64,000 bases of DNA from Rhizobium sp. FKY42 (GCF_005222835.1 NZ_STGA01000059.1:92563-156562), one strand, 5' to 3'; counted from the first letter of the stretch, positions 34,906-44,747 are shown. The notes: generated from the sequence alone by a model not told the origin. Translations and numbers: made by a program.

Positions 34906-35967
34906 ATGACGGAGGACGCATCACCTTTTTTGCTTCCATCTCCAGATTTTACATGTGTCCAGCCTCAATGCCGGTATGTCGCAGGCGTGCGACCCTTTCG
35001 TCACGGAACATATCGGCTCGAGCACGAAATGATCAGGGAAAAATTCGTCGTCCACAATTACGGCCATGGCGGCGCTGGCATTTCAATGAGCTGGGGATGT
35101 GCGGATGTGGTGGCCAAGATTGTCCGAGGATACGCTTCGCCAAGCGAGCAAAAATCGATCGCTATTCTGGGTGCCGGGGTCATGGGCCTGACTGCGGCAA
35201 CGCTCCTATCACCCGACTACAAAGTCACGATTTATGCGGAAAGACTAACCTGCACCACCTCCGACATTGCCGGGGGGCAATGGGCTCCCTCCGTTATTAA
35301 GTATGACGAACGCGATCCGGCGGCAAAGGCGCGGTTCGAGGATATCCTGAGAACCGCTTACCGCATGCATGAGCAAAGGATCGGGAGGGGATTCGGCGTT
35401 TCCATACGCATTAACTATACAAAAGCGAAAAGCGACACTTTCGCGAAAGTGCCGCCCGATTTGATCGCCAAGCCTACCTGGTTCGAGCCGCTACCATTCA
35501 AGCATATGGCTTCCAACGGCTGGGGTTATCGTACCCTGCTTGTCGAACCCCCAGTTTTTCTTCCAAGGCTCCGAAACGATCTCGTCAAACAGGGCGTGCA
35601 ATCGGTTCAGAAGCTGTTCAAAAATGTCGCGCAGTTGGCAGAACTTTCCGAAACCATTGTGATCAATTGTACAGGCCTTGGATCAAAGACGCTGTTTGCC
35701 GATAATCAACTTCAACCGATCAAGGGCCACCTCGTTCTTCTTCCTGCTCAACCATCATTGACCTGGCTCTTTAGCAACGGTTCAACCTACGTCTTCCCGC
35801 GTGAAGACCATGTCGTCGTTGGAGGATCCTACGAGGAGAACATGAACGACGAAATCCCTGATCCCAAACGGTGCCAAGACATCATGCGAATTGCGAAGGA
35901 TGTTTTTGCGGGTCGGGCATTGGCAAAGGAGTTTGAAGACGCACCCTGGCTGCTACGCAACAAATAG
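34906..35967 (+). CDS. D-amino-acid-oxidase-like flavoprotein, apparently circularly permuted
   Basis: A 353-residue FAD protein of the DAO family in an unusual order. The block that normally ends these enzymes comes first: AGVRPFRHGTYRLEHE and VVHNYGHGGAGISMSWGCAD at residues ~25-67. The Rossmann FAD motif ILGAGVMGLTAATLL, normally residue 1, starts near 86, followed by TTSDIAGGQWAPS, FLPRLRNDL, VINCTGLGSKTL and STYVFPREDHVVVGG, and the protein ends where the C-terminal block would normally begin. All parts are present, so this looks like permutation rather than truncation. Role: oxidation of a D-amino acid or related amine to a keto acid. 15 bases after the oxidase gene. Confidence 0.8.
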   Translation: MTEDASPFLLPSPDFTCVQPQCRYVAGVRPFRHGTYRLEHEMIREKFVVHNYGHGGAGISMSWGCADVVAKIVRGYASPSEQKSIAILGAGVMGLTAATLLSPDYKVTIYAERLTCTTSDIAGGQWAPSVIKYDERDPAAKARFEDILRTAYRMHEQRIGRGFGVSIRINYTKAKSDTFAKVPPDLIAKPTWFEPLPFKHMASNGWGYRTLLVEPPVFLPRLRNDLVKQGVQSVQKLFKNVAQLAELSETIVINCTGLGSKTLFADNQLQPIKGHLVLLPAQPSLTWLFSNGSTYVFPREDHVVVGGSYEENMNDEIPDPKRCQDIMRIAKDVFAGRALAKEFEDAPWLLRNK

Positions 35968-35976
35968 GAGGATCAC

Positions 35977-37695
35977 TTGGCATATACTGTTGCAGATTAC
36001 ATCATTGATCGCCTGAAGCTGCAGGGGGTCGACACCTTGTTTGGAGTTCCATCAGTCTATTGTGCCCGGGTCTACGCCGCCGCCAGTCGCGCCTCGCAAT
36101 TTAGGACCATTGTCACAAGTAGTGATCTGGAGGCAGGTTACGCAGCAGATGGCTACGCCCGTATCCGGGGTCTTTCGGCAGTGGCTGTATCCTACGGGCC
36201 AGGGACTTTGAGCCTGGTGAACGCGGTCGCGGGCGCCTATGTTGAGCGGAGCCCGATCGTGGTGATCAACGGAGGACCTTCAACAGAGAGCATAAAGACG
36301 CAAACCAATACTGGCGTTGTCTTCTCGCACTCGATCGGAAAACCCCATACCGATCTCGAGGTTTTTTCGGCGGTTACCGCATATCATGAACGGGTCGAAA
36401 ATCCTGCCCAGGCTTGTTCAATGTTTGACGAGGCCGTCCGGGTGGCGATGGTGCGAAAGCGGCCTGTTTATATCGAGATCCCGCAAGGGATGCTGGCAAG
36501 TGCGTGTCCGCCACCTACAAGTAAATTCGATCCGCCGACCCCGCCGGGAAACGCTATTCAGGTTGCCGATCAAATCTTGCAAGCCGTCGCTCGTGCGAAG
36601 TCGCCTTTTTTGATCGTCGGTGTCGAGGTACAACGTTACGGCTTAGCCGGCGATGTCCTGGCTATCATCGAGAAGCTGAAAATGCGCTGGGCGACAACTT
36701 TGTTGGAGCGCACGACGATCAATGAAAGTCACAGCCTATTCCAAGGCATCTTCAACGGCGACAAGGCGCCTGACACCCTTAAGACCAAGATCTGGAATGC
36801 CGACCTCTTAATATCCTTGGGCGCTGTCTTCGGGTCCGGCCATTCAAGCATTATAGTGCCCAAAATTGAGCGGAACCAGGTTGTCAGGATCTGGGACGGT
36901 ACAGCACATGTTAAAGGAGCTAGTGCGGTCTCCTGCGGGCTTGCCTCTCTCATCGCAGAACTTAATAAGCACGCTATCGCTGACGTCGGCCGACCGAAAG
37001 AGGAGATGAATGAGCCGCCGCCGATCGGGGAAGAGGCCGCATGGGACGGTGACCGAGACGATGTGTATACCGCAGAAGAACCCGAGGTGTCCGGAGACCT
37101 CGCGGTACCGGCGGTCTCAATGATAGCCTATAATGAACTTTTCGAGGAGATTGAGCGGTCAGTCACATCCGATCCAAAGCTGATGTTAATTGCCGATACT
37201 TTTCTTGGGATCTACCCGACGGCTCGAATTAAGATGGTCGGGACAAACATTTTCATGGCGGGCGCTATTTGGGCAAGTATTGGCCATTCCGTAGGGGCTG
37301 GCGTCGGTGTCTCCGCCGCAGAAGGGAAAAAGGGAAAGAGAGCTTTCGTGGTCTGTGGAGATGGCGGATTCCAGATGGTCGCACAAAGCCTCTCGACCAT
37401 GGCGCGCTACAGGTTGAACACGATCACCCTTGTCGTCGACAATACCCTCTACGGATACGAACAATTTCTGCTTGATAAGAGCTTCTACACCGGCGGACCT
37501 AAGAACCCTCTTCCCTACGCCGTTCTAAATGACTGGGATTACGGGTCCGTTGCCAGAGGTCTTGGAATAGCTGCCGTTTACAGCGCGACGTCAGGTCCTG
37601 AGTTAGCTGCGGCAATCTCCGCAGCGAAGGCGCAAGATGGGCCGGCCTTCATTCACGCATCCGTTGGGGCCCGTTCGCTTCCACCCGGCTTGTGA
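35977..37695 (+). CDS. Thiamine pyrophosphate-dependent enzyme (acetolactate synthase/decarboxylase family)
   Basis: A 572-residue TPP enzyme. The N-terminal pyrimidine domain has DTLFGVPSVY and the catalytic glutamate in SSDLEAGYAADGYARI; the central domain (~195-335) binds FAD/ADP in relatives; the C-terminal domain has the TPP motif GDGGFQMVAQSLSTMARY...VVDN. An Asp/Glu/Pro-rich insertion lies near residues 345-375. The start is TTG at 35977, nine bases after AGGAGG. After the DAO-like enzyme, a plausible step is decarboxylation or carboligation of the resulting 2-keto acid. The exact reaction is not predictable. Confidence 0.87.
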   Translation: MAYTVADYIIDRLKLQGVDTLFGVPSVYCARVYAAASRASQFRTIVTSSDLEAGYAADGYARIRGLSAVAVSYGPGTLSLVNAVAGAYVERSPIVVINGGPSTESIKTQTNTGVVFSHSIGKPHTDLEVFSAVTAYHERVENPAQACSMFDEAVRVAMVRKRPVYIEIPQGMLASACPPPTSKFDPPTPPGNAIQVADQILQAVARAKSPFLIVGVEVQRYGLAGDVLAIIEKLKMRWATTLLERTTINESHSLFQGIFNGDKAPDTLKTKIWNADLLISLGAVFGSGHSSIIVPKIERNQVVRIWDGTAHVKGASAVSCGLASLIAELNKHAIADVGRPKEEMNEPPPIGEEAAWDGDRDDVYTAEEPEVSGDLAVPAVSMIAYNELFEEIERSVTSDPKLMLIADTFLGIYPTARIKMVGTNIFMAGAIWASIGHSVGAGVGVSAAEGKKGKRAFVVCGDGGFQMVAQSLSTMARYRLNTITLVVDNTLYGYEQFLLDKSFYTGGPKNPLPYAVLNDWDYGSVARGLGIAAVYSATSGPELAAAISAAKAQDGPAFIHASVGARSLPPGL

Positions 37696-37865
37696 AGCCT
37701 CTGGGCCTCAACCCGTACACGTTCGAGACGTAGTCTATTCTTGAAATCAGCTCAACCGACCGACCCGCCGGCCACCGTTCTAATACAAATAGGATCGGCG
37801 GTCGTGATGGATCAAACCTAAGATCAAACAGCCACCATACAGATATTGCTATCATGGGCGGATGG

Positions 37866-40130
37866 TCAGGCTTCTTTCCCTTCTTCAACTGGCGGCAGTG
37901 CAAGTAACCATGTGATCCGACCGACCTCAAACTCTCGGTAAAGTTGCCGGGCAAAGATCTCGTATTGCCGATTCCAGTACTTGGGCGGTATCTGCACCAG
38001 GATACGCAGCCATGACTCCGGCGGAAGGAACTGCGCTTGGAATGGCACTGTTGTCCCGCTTGCCGCCAATTCCACATTCAAGGTCCCGGGTTGATATCCG
38101 GGCCCGAATGCCAAGCCGGTCGCAGGTCGGATCGTATCAGGCATTGAAATCCTAAGCCGAGAACCAGGTGGGAGATCGGCGCAAATCTCCACCCTCATGT
38201 CGACGAACGGGCCTGGGTCCGGATTCGGCACCATGAACGGGAGGACAGCAGCTTCCTCATTACCACGGGGGCGGATGTCAGCCACATCGAAATTGCGCCA
38301 CGCGACATTGTTGTTGGCCTGGATGAACGCCGAGAAATTCTGGATAGGATCAAGCGTCGCCAGGACCGGTGCCATGTCGAACATATGCGACACTGTGGCG
38401 ATGAAACAGTAGTGGCCTGGACCGGGTACGGAAGCTTGGGGCCAGTTGAAGGGTCCAACGACGGTAAGCTTGTTTCCGTTTGGGACATCGATTGATTTTG
38501 AACCGATAAGGCGCCAGTTCTTTGGGGTGATCAATGTGGAGGGTGGCGACCAGTAGAGCGACACGACAGCGGCATTGGCTGGCACGTCTGATTTGTTACG
38601 CACACGCACATAGCCATAATTGTCTGCGCCGCTCGCGACAGCTTCGCTCAACATCGCATTGTTTTCGGTTCCGCTACCTTCACCAAATGATGCTTGCGGA
38701 TGGGTGACCGGCCTCTGGCGGACGACGATATCGGGACTGAAGGAAGCAATACCGTTATGCGGTACTCCAGTGTCGTTGATTGTATCGCGGATATAGAGCT
38801 CGGGAGCGAGTTTAAGCACCGATCCGGCAATTCGCTGGAGGTTAGGCATGACACCGATTTTGTCGACGGATGGGTTCGCCGAGCGCGTTCCAAGGGTCGG
38901 GTCCGACAAGATTGCACGAAGCGTAGCAGGGCTGAGTGGCGCCTTATCAAGGCCCCCGCGTTTCATCCCCTGAACTGCCAAAGCGGCGCCGGTAACGATC
39001 GGTGATGCACTCGACGTTCCGTTGAATGCCGCCGTATAAAGATTGGTCGCGGCAGCCGGGTTCGAAAATGTCGTATCGACGTTTTCTCCCCATCCGTAAC
39101 AGTCAATGCGGCTGCCGAAGTTCGAAAAAGACAACCGGTCATGAGGGGCGGCTGCCGAGCCAGCGCCGACGACCAATGCGCCGGAGTCCCGAAATCCAGG
39201 ATCACCCCTGCGCAGAGGAAATGCTCCATTCAAGTGATATGTATCCAGGTCGTGGCTGCCGTTGCCAGCAGCCTCGACCACGAGATGGCCGAGCTGGGTC
39301 GCAAGCCTAATGGCATCGAACACATCGCTCGCGACCTCAACGATCATGTTCGGATAATTGCCGTTCCAATTCACCCACTGCTGCTCGATGAGGATCGTGC
39401 CGACATCTTTGACGACATTGGTCAGGTGGGCAACGCTTGCCAAAATTGCATTTGCGACTGAAGAACCGCTTGTTGACGAGGCAGATACGCTTGCAAGACC
39501 TGGCACGATGCCGACGCAACCCTTCTGATTATCCACCGCACAAAGCTCACCAAGAACTGCTGTCCCGTGGCTGCGCGACGAATCGGAGATCCGACCGTGA
39601 ATGAGTGAAACATTCTTGGCCGCGAGGTCTTCGTGATTGAACGTCCATCCTTGTTCAACGTCGACCAGATGTTGGCCAGCGCCGTCACCTCCGGGTAGCC
39701 CCCAAGCGAACACGGCGTTGATTCCAGCCGGCGCAGCACGCAAGTAACCTTGATTGAAAAAGCGCGGATCGTCGCTTGGACTGACCGCTGGATCGCTTGG
39801 AATCGGCTCGACGTAAGCTGTCTCAACCGTATCCCATTCAAGTATAGCGGCCAACAGTGACCGCGGATCAACGCTGTCTGGTACATTCAGAACAAAATAG
39901 CTGGTCAGCGAGGAGGCGCCGGGTCCTTTGGTAAGGGCACTTCCCTCCAGCGCACGTATTTCAGGTTCGGAGATCGCAGTAAAATGCGGCTCAAGCGAAA
40001 GGTTCCCGAACTTCGATGATAGTCGCGTCCAGTCTGTCTGCTGAGAGGCATCCAGACGTTTTTGCGCGGCTGCACTATACGGCGGCGCTGAACCCCCAAG
40101 AAATTTGACGATGATCTTCTGATTGCTCAT
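37866..40130 (-). CDS. Subtilisin-like serine protease (S8 family)
   Basis: A 754-residue S8 peptidase. An I9-like N-terminal region (~1-110) precedes the catalytic domain with HLVDVEQGW (Asp), SHGTAVLGEL (His) and FNGTSSASPIV (Ser), plus EAAGNGSHD (oxyanion Asn). The ~280-residue C-terminal part is beta-rich with CARDB-like blocks (VRVRNKSDVPANAAVVSLYW). No signal peptide, so it stays in the cytosol or leaves by another route. It is convergent with the TPP operon. No maturation substrate or lanthipeptide-type precursor was found nearby. Confidence 0.87.
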   Translation of the reverse strand: MSNQKIIVKFLGGSAPPYSAAAQKRLDASQQTDWTRLSSKFGNLSLEPHFTAISEPEIRALEGSALTKGPGASSLTSYFVLNVPDSVDPRSLLAAILEWDTVETAYVEPIPSDPAVSPSDDPRFFNQGYLRAAPAGINAVFAWGLPGGDGAGQHLVDVEQGWTFNHEDLAAKNVSLIHGRISDSSRSHGTAVLGELCAVDNQKGCVGIVPGLASVSASSTSGSSVANAILASVAHLTNVVKDVGTILIEQQWVNWNGNYPNMIVEVASDVFDAIRLATQLGHLVVEAAGNGSHDLDTYHLNGAFPLRRGDPGFRDSGALVVGAGSAAAPHDRLSFSNFGSRIDCYGWGENVDTTFSNPAAATNLYTAAFNGTSSASPIVTGAALAVQGMKRGGLDKAPLSPATLRAILSDPTLGTRSANPSVDKIGVMPNLQRIAGSVLKLAPELYIRDTINDTGVPHNGIASFSPDIVVRQRPVTHPQASFGEGSGTENNAMLSEAVASGADNYGYVRVRNKSDVPANAAVVSLYWSPPSTLITPKNWRLIGSKSIDVPNGNKLTVVGPFNWPQASVPGPGHYCFIATVSHMFDMAPVLATLDPIQNFSAFIQANNNVAWRNFDVADIRPRGNEEAAVLPFMVPNPDPGPFVDMRVEICADLPPGSRLRISMPDTIRPATGLAFGPGYQPGTLNVELAASGTTVPFQAQFLPPESWLRILVQIPPKYWNRQYEIFARQLYREFEVGRITWLLALPPVEEGKEA

Positions 40131-40783
40131 CTCATTTTCCTAGATATCAAGTTGACGCATGCAGCAAGAGCTAGCGTAATACGAAAATGATTACTGCGTT
40201 GCTTATTCAAGCGCCCGGACTAATTTCGAAAATTTACTTTAAGTTGATTTCTCTGTAAATCCTTATCTCTGTCTGGCGCCCTGACCATCGTCCGAAAATG
40301 CGGGACAGTCGAGACCACCACGACCCTAGACACTCATACGTCTTTCATCGAGCCTGAATTCGCAGCTCTGGATTTTTGAGCGTACGAGTCGCAAGCGATG
40401 GCGCCCTAGCCACCAAACCATTTCCCGTTCCAGCGTCGGGATCTTGCAGATCCCATTCCAATCGAAGCGCTTCGAAGCCAGAGTGTCCGACGAACTTCAA
40501 CATATTCGCGGACGCGGTAAGTAAACCTCTCGAGGGAAGGGCGGCATCTTCTGGATCTGAACGATGTCGTTCATTTTGCTTCTCCAAACTTAATGACGGC
40601 CATTACCCCACCGTGGCGTCTATTGGTGTCGGTGCCATTCAGAGAGAGCAAGTAGTTGCTTGCACTAGAAAATTTGGTGTTAATAGAAGCTGGTTAATAG
40701 CCGGATCGACGGTTCGTATCCCTTCAAGGCTTCGGTGTTATTGGCTGATGTCGCGGGCCGATCTCAAATACATAGTAGATGCG
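40131..40783. other. Intergenic region with a possible frameshifted small gene
   Basis: About 650 bases. On the minus strand, ATG 40574 has a good GGAGAAG site but reads only 25 codons (MNDIVQIQKMPPFPREV...). An adjacent frame (40345-40587) carries GLLTASANMLKFVGHSGFEA and might be its continuation after an indel. No family recognised. The remainder is AT-rich with no clear element. Confidence 0.3.
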
Positions 40784-41680
40784 CTAGGCTTGCACCTCCT
40801 TGAGAATCCAAGCCTCGAAATTTTGCGCGGCAACCTGGGTTTTCTTACTCTCCGGCCGCACGATGAAATATGCGTTTTCTGTTTGCATAGGCAAGTCGGC
40901 CAGAGGCCTGAGAGTGCCGGATTGCAACTCACTTTCAATGAGATAGGTTGGCAGCAAGGCAAAGCCCAAACCTGCTGAGGCCGCTGCAATCAGCATCGAA
41001 AACTGGTCGAAACGAATCCCCTGATAAGCCTGCGGGAGATCTATGCCGCGAAGTTGTGCCCAATCTGACCACAGCTTCGGTCGAGTGGTGAGATGCAGGA
41101 GCGGAATTTGTTCAAACCGTACCTCGGTTCGCTGCCCAACACGATCTATCAAAGCTGGGCTGGCAACTGGCAAAACCGTTTCACTGCAAAGAAAGGTACA
41201 GGATGCATTCGCCCAGGTCGGTTGGCCGAAATGAATCGCGAGGTCGAAATTCTCCTCTGCGAAACTAAACTGGGTGGAACGCGACTCGATGGAAATGGCA
41301 ACAGCGGGATTAAGGGCTATGAAGCGGCCAAGTCGCGGGACAAGCCACTTTCCGCCAAACGTGGGCAGCGTCGCAATCCTTAAGGATGCTGTCATTTGCC
41401 CGGTTACTACTGCGCTGATCATGAGCCGCTCTGCCTGCACAAGCAATTGCTTAACCTCCGGAAGCAGCCGTTCGCCCGCCTCTGACAGGATGACGCGCTG
41501 ACGGACCCGTTCGAACAGCTTGAGGCCCGTCTGCTGCTCGAGATCCGCGATCTGGCGACTGATGGCGCTCTGCGTCAGGTTCAGTTCCTGCGCCGCGCGC
41601 GAAAAATTCTGATGCCGCGCCGCGCATTCGAAGGCCTGCAGGTTGATAAAGTCAGGAGCCAGGCTGCGACGTATAGTCAT
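40784..41680 (-). CDS. LysR-family regulator (GcvA-like) of the aminoadipate operon
   Basis: A 298-residue LysR regulator: N-terminal winged HTH (FINLQAFECAARHQNFSRAA then QELNLTQSAISRQIADLE, residues ~11-48) and a substrate-binding-like effector domain. GcvA-type features are the TLPTFGGKWLVPRLGRF block and the SxGLGFALLPTYLIE block. It is divergent from the HglS gene with a ~105-base gap, so it most likely senses a pathway intermediate and controls the operon at 41788-49014. Confidence 0.9.
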   Translation of the reverse strand: MTIRRSLAPDFINLQAFECAARHQNFSRAAQELNLTQSAISRQIADLEQQTGLKLFERVRQRVILSEAGERLLPEVKQLLVQAERLMISAVVTGQMTASLRIATLPTFGGKWLVPRLGRFIALNPAVAISIESRSTQFSFAEENFDLAIHFGQPTWANASCTFLCSETVLPVASPALIDRVGQRTEVRFEQIPLLHLTTRPKLWSDWAQLRGIDLPQAYQGIRFDQFSMLIAAASAGLGFALLPTYLIESELQSGTLRPLADLPMQTENAYFIVRPESKKTQVAAQNFEAWILKEVQA

Positions 41681-41787
41681 TCCATTTCCGCATCAATTGA
41701 ACCGAAATCTTCACAACACGGCCGCTATCCGTCGGGATATGGTGCTGTTTCAGAATGATCTCGCATATTGCAGAGGAAATGGCCATC

Positions 41788-43179
41788 ATGACCGCGAAGG
41801 TTTCTCCAGATGATATCCGCGCTCGCTTTTCTAGCGCCATGTCGGTGATGTACCGCGACGAGGTTCCGGACTACGGAACGCTGATGGAACTGGTCGCCTG
41901 CGTCAACGATGAGACGCTCGCTGCCGAACCCGATCTGAAAGAGCGTCTGGATGCGACCGATAGCCTGGAGCGGATATCCGAAGAGCGTCACGGCGCGATC
42001 CGCCTCGGCACGGCGGAAGAACTTGCAACGATGCGCCGAATTTTCGCTGTCATGGGTATGTGGCCGGTCGGCTATTACGATCTCTCCACCGCCGGCGTGC
42101 CCGTGCATTCCACAGCGTTCCGCCCGGTTGGCGAAGAGGCATTGAAGCTTAATCCCTTCCGCGTCTTCACCTCGCTGCTGCGGCTCGACCTGATTGCCAA
42201 CGAAGCGTTGCGAGCCGAGGCCGCCGCTATTCTCGCGTCCCGGCAGATCTTCACGCCGAAGGCCCTTGAATTGACCGAGAAGGCTGAGAAGGAGAACGGA
42301 TTGGATCAGGACGATGCCGCCCGTTTCGTCGCTGAGGTGCTGGAGACGTTCCGCTGGCACGACAAGGCCAATGTTGAGCTTGCCATGTATCACCGACTGC
42401 ATGATGCGCACCGTTTGATTGCTGATGTCGTTTCGTTCAAGGGGCCGCATATCAACCATTTGACGCCGCGCACGCTGGATATCGACAAGGTGCAGGCGCG
42501 CATGAGCGAATACGGCATAGCCCCCAAGGCAGTTGTCGAAGGTCCGCCGACCCGCAAATGCCCGATCTTGCTGCGCCAGACTTCGTTCAAGGCACTGGAA
42601 GAATCCGTTTCATTTCACGATGGCGAAGGCGGCTGGCAGGCTGGAACGCATACCGCGCGTTTCGGGGAAATCGAGCAGCGCGGCGTGGCGCTGACGCCGA
42701 AAGGTCGTGCGCTCTATGACAAGTTGCTGGACGATACTCGCAGATTAGTCCGCCCGGCTGCCGATGGTTCCAACGCGGAGGCCTACCAGGCGGCACTTAC
42801 CGAGGTTTTCAAGGCATTCCCGGATAACTGGGCGGATATTCGCGCTCATGGACTTGGCTATTTCAGCTATTCGCTTACGGACAAAGGTAGAAGAGGCGTC
42901 GCTTCCGTTTCTGATCCGGAACAACTCATTGTCGACGGCTATATTTGCTTCGATGCCATCGTTTACGAGGATTTCCTACCCGTCAGCGCGGCGGGCATCT
43001 TCCAGTCCAACCTGGGCGATGGTGCGCAACAAGAGTTTGCCGCGTCTCCGAACCAGATGCGTTTTGAAGTCGATCTCGGCGCCTCCGTCCTCAATGAATT
43101 CGATCATTATACCAGTATCCAAAAGGCCTCGCTGGAGAGCTGCCTTGCAGCGCTTTCTGCGCGTCCAGCCGCCGAATAG
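41788..43179 (+). CDS. hglS: 2-oxoadipate dioxygenase/decarboxylase (HglS, DUF1338)
   Basis: A DUF1338/VOC-fold iron enzyme of ~463 residues. Family blocks are VPDYGTLMELVACVN near the N-terminus, FRPVGEEALKLNPFRVFTSLLR, FKGPHINHLTPRTLDID (metal-binding histidine) and HTARFGEIEQRGVALTPKGR. HglS converts 2-oxoadipate plus O2 to D-2-hydroxyglutarate and CO2. The neighbours supply 2-oxoadipate and consume D-2-hydroxyglutarate, strongly supporting the call. The start is chosen as ATG 41788, behind AGAGGA; ATGs at 41755 and 41779 are alternatives. Confidence 0.9.
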   Translation: MTAKVSPDDIRARFSSAMSVMYRDEVPDYGTLMELVACVNDETLAAEPDLKERLDATDSLERISEERHGAIRLGTAEELATMRRIFAVMGMWPVGYYDLSTAGVPVHSTAFRPVGEEALKLNPFRVFTSLLRLDLIANEALRAEAAAILASRQIFTPKALELTEKAEKENGLDQDDAARFVAEVLETFRWHDKANVELAMYHRLHDAHRLIADVVSFKGPHINHLTPRTLDIDKVQARMSEYGIAPKAVVEGPPTRKCPILLRQTSFKALEESVSFHDGEGGWQAGTHTARFGEIEQRGVALTPKGRALYDKLLDDTRRLVRPAADGSNAEAYQAALTEVFKAFPDNWADIRAHGLGYFSYSLTDKGRRGVASVSDPEQLIVDGYICFDAIVYEDFLPVSAAGIFQSNLGDGAQQEFAASPNQMRFEVDLGASVLNEFDHYTSIQKASLESCLAALSARPAAE

Positions 43180-43202
43180 CCTCTTTTTCTGGAGTGAAGA
43201 CG

Positions 43203-44735
43203 ATGAATATCGCCGTAAAGACAACTGCAATTGCCGCTGAGACCGCCGCCATTCTGGAACGCCTTGGCGTTGACAAGTCAGCCTATACCGGCGGAGAGAT
43301 GACGTGCTTCTCGCCTATCACTGGCGAACAGACCGCAAGCCTCAAGACTGTTTCCGCCGATGCGGCAGCCGCCGCAATCGAACGCGCCGATGCCGCCTTC
43401 CGCACCTGGCGTCTCGTGCCCGCGCCAAAGCGCGGCGAACTGGTACGCCTGCTGGGCGAAGAACTGCGTGCCGCCAAGGCTGATCTCGGCCGTCTCGTTT
43501 CCATCGAAGCCGGCAAGATCCCGTCCGAAGGTCTTGGCGAAGTGCAGGAAATGATCGACATCTGCGATTTCGCCGTTGGCCTCTCCCGTCAGCTTTACGG
43601 CCTGACCATTGCCACCGAGCGTCCCGGTCACCGCATGATGGAAACCTGGCATCCGCTCGGCGTCATCGGCATCATTTCCGCCTTCAACTTTCCCGTTGCC
43701 GTCTGGGCCTGGAATGCGGCGCTGGCGCTCGTCTGCGGCAACAGCGTTGTCTGGAAGCCTTCGGAAAAGACGCCGCTGACGGCCTTGGCCGCTCAGTCTG
43801 TGCTCGATCGTGCCCTGAAGCGCTTCGGCGACGCGCCTGAAGGCCTGTCCCAGCTTCTGATCGGCGACCGCGCCATTGGTGAGGTTCTGGTCGATCACCC
43901 AAAGGTGCCGCTTGTTTCTGCTACTGGCTCCACCCGCATGGGCCGCGATGTCGGTCCGCGTCTCGCAAAGCGCTTTGCCCGCGCCATCCTGGAACTGGGC
44001 GGCAATAACGGTGGCATCGTCTGCCCTTCTGCCGATCTCGATATGGCCCTGCGCGCCATTGCCTTCGGCGCCATGGGCACGGCGGGCCAGCGTTGCACAA
44101 CACTGCGACGTCTGTTCGTTCACGACAGTGTTTACGATCAACTCGTGCCGCGTCTGAAAAAGGCCTATGCCAGCGTCTCCGTCGGCAATCCGCTGGACGG
44201 CCAGGCCCTCGTCGGACCCCTGATCGACAAGCTGGTCTTTGACTCCATGCAGGAGGCTCTCGCCGAGGCCAAGGCCCATGGTGGTGCGGTCCATGGCGGC
44301 GAGCGGGTTGAGACCGGCAGCGCCGATGCCTATTACGTGAAGCCAGCGCTGGTTGAAATGCCTGCGCAGACCGGTCCGGTTCTCGAAGAAACCTTTGCGC
44401 CGATCCTCTACGTACTGAAATACAGCGACTTCGATGCGGTTCTGGCTGATCACAATGCAGTGGGCGCAGGTCTTTCGTCCTCCATCTTTACGTTGGACAT
44501 GCGCGAGGCCGAGCGCTTCCTGGCGGCAGACGGTTCCGATTGCGGCATCGCCAATGTCAATATCGGCACTTCAGGTGCGGAAATCGGCGGTGCCTTTGGC
44601 GGCGAGAAGGAAACCGGCGGCGGCCGCGAAAGCGGATCAGATGCCTGGAAGGCCTATATGCGCCGCGCCACCAACACTATCAACTATTCGAAGTCTCTGC
44701 CGTTGGCGCAGGGCGTTTCCTTCGATATCGAATAA
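43203..44735 (+). CDS. amaB: L-2-aminoadipate-6-semialdehyde dehydrogenase (AmaB-like, ALDH7 group)
   Basis: A 510-residue aldehyde dehydrogenase: ISAFNFPVAVWAWNAALALV (cofactor groove), ATGSTRMGR, ILELGGNN (general-base Glu near 265) and GTAGQRCTTLRR (nucleophilic Cys near 299). The AFNFPVAVW and TSGAEIGGAFGGEKETGGGR blocks are those of antiquitin/ALDH7. It oxidises the open form of piperideine-6-carboxylate to 2-aminoadipate. The ATG at 43203 follows GGAG; GTG 43194 is possible. Located 23 bases after hglS. Confidence 0.9.
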   Translation: MNIAVKTTAIAAETAAILERLGVDKSAYTGGEMTCFSPITGEQTASLKTVSADAAAAAIERADAAFRTWRLVPAPKRGELVRLLGEELRAAKADLGRLVSIEAGKIPSEGLGEVQEMIDICDFAVGLSRQLYGLTIATERPGHRMMETWHPLGVIGIISAFNFPVAVWAWNAALALVCGNSVVWKPSEKTPLTALAAQSVLDRALKRFGDAPEGLSQLLIGDRAIGEVLVDHPKVPLVSATGSTRMGRDVGPRLAKRFARAILELGGNNGGIVCPSADLDMALRAIAFGAMGTAGQRCTTLRRLFVHDSVYDQLVPRLKKAYASVSVGNPLDGQALVGPLIDKLVFDSMQEALAEAKAHGGAVHGGERVETGSADAYYVKPALVEMPAQTGPVLEETFAPILYVLKYSDFDAVLADHNAVGAGLSSSIFTLDMREAERFLAADGSDCGIANVNIGTSGAEIGGAFGGEKETGGGRESGSDAWKAYMRRATNTINYSKSLPLAQGVSFDIE

Positions 44736-44747
44736 GGCAGAACAGCC

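Noticed and set aside
43278..44453. Minus-strand open frame (391 codons) inside the aldehyde dehydrogenase gene
   Set aside because: Antisense shadow: the plus strand carries intact ALDH motifs and fits the operon.
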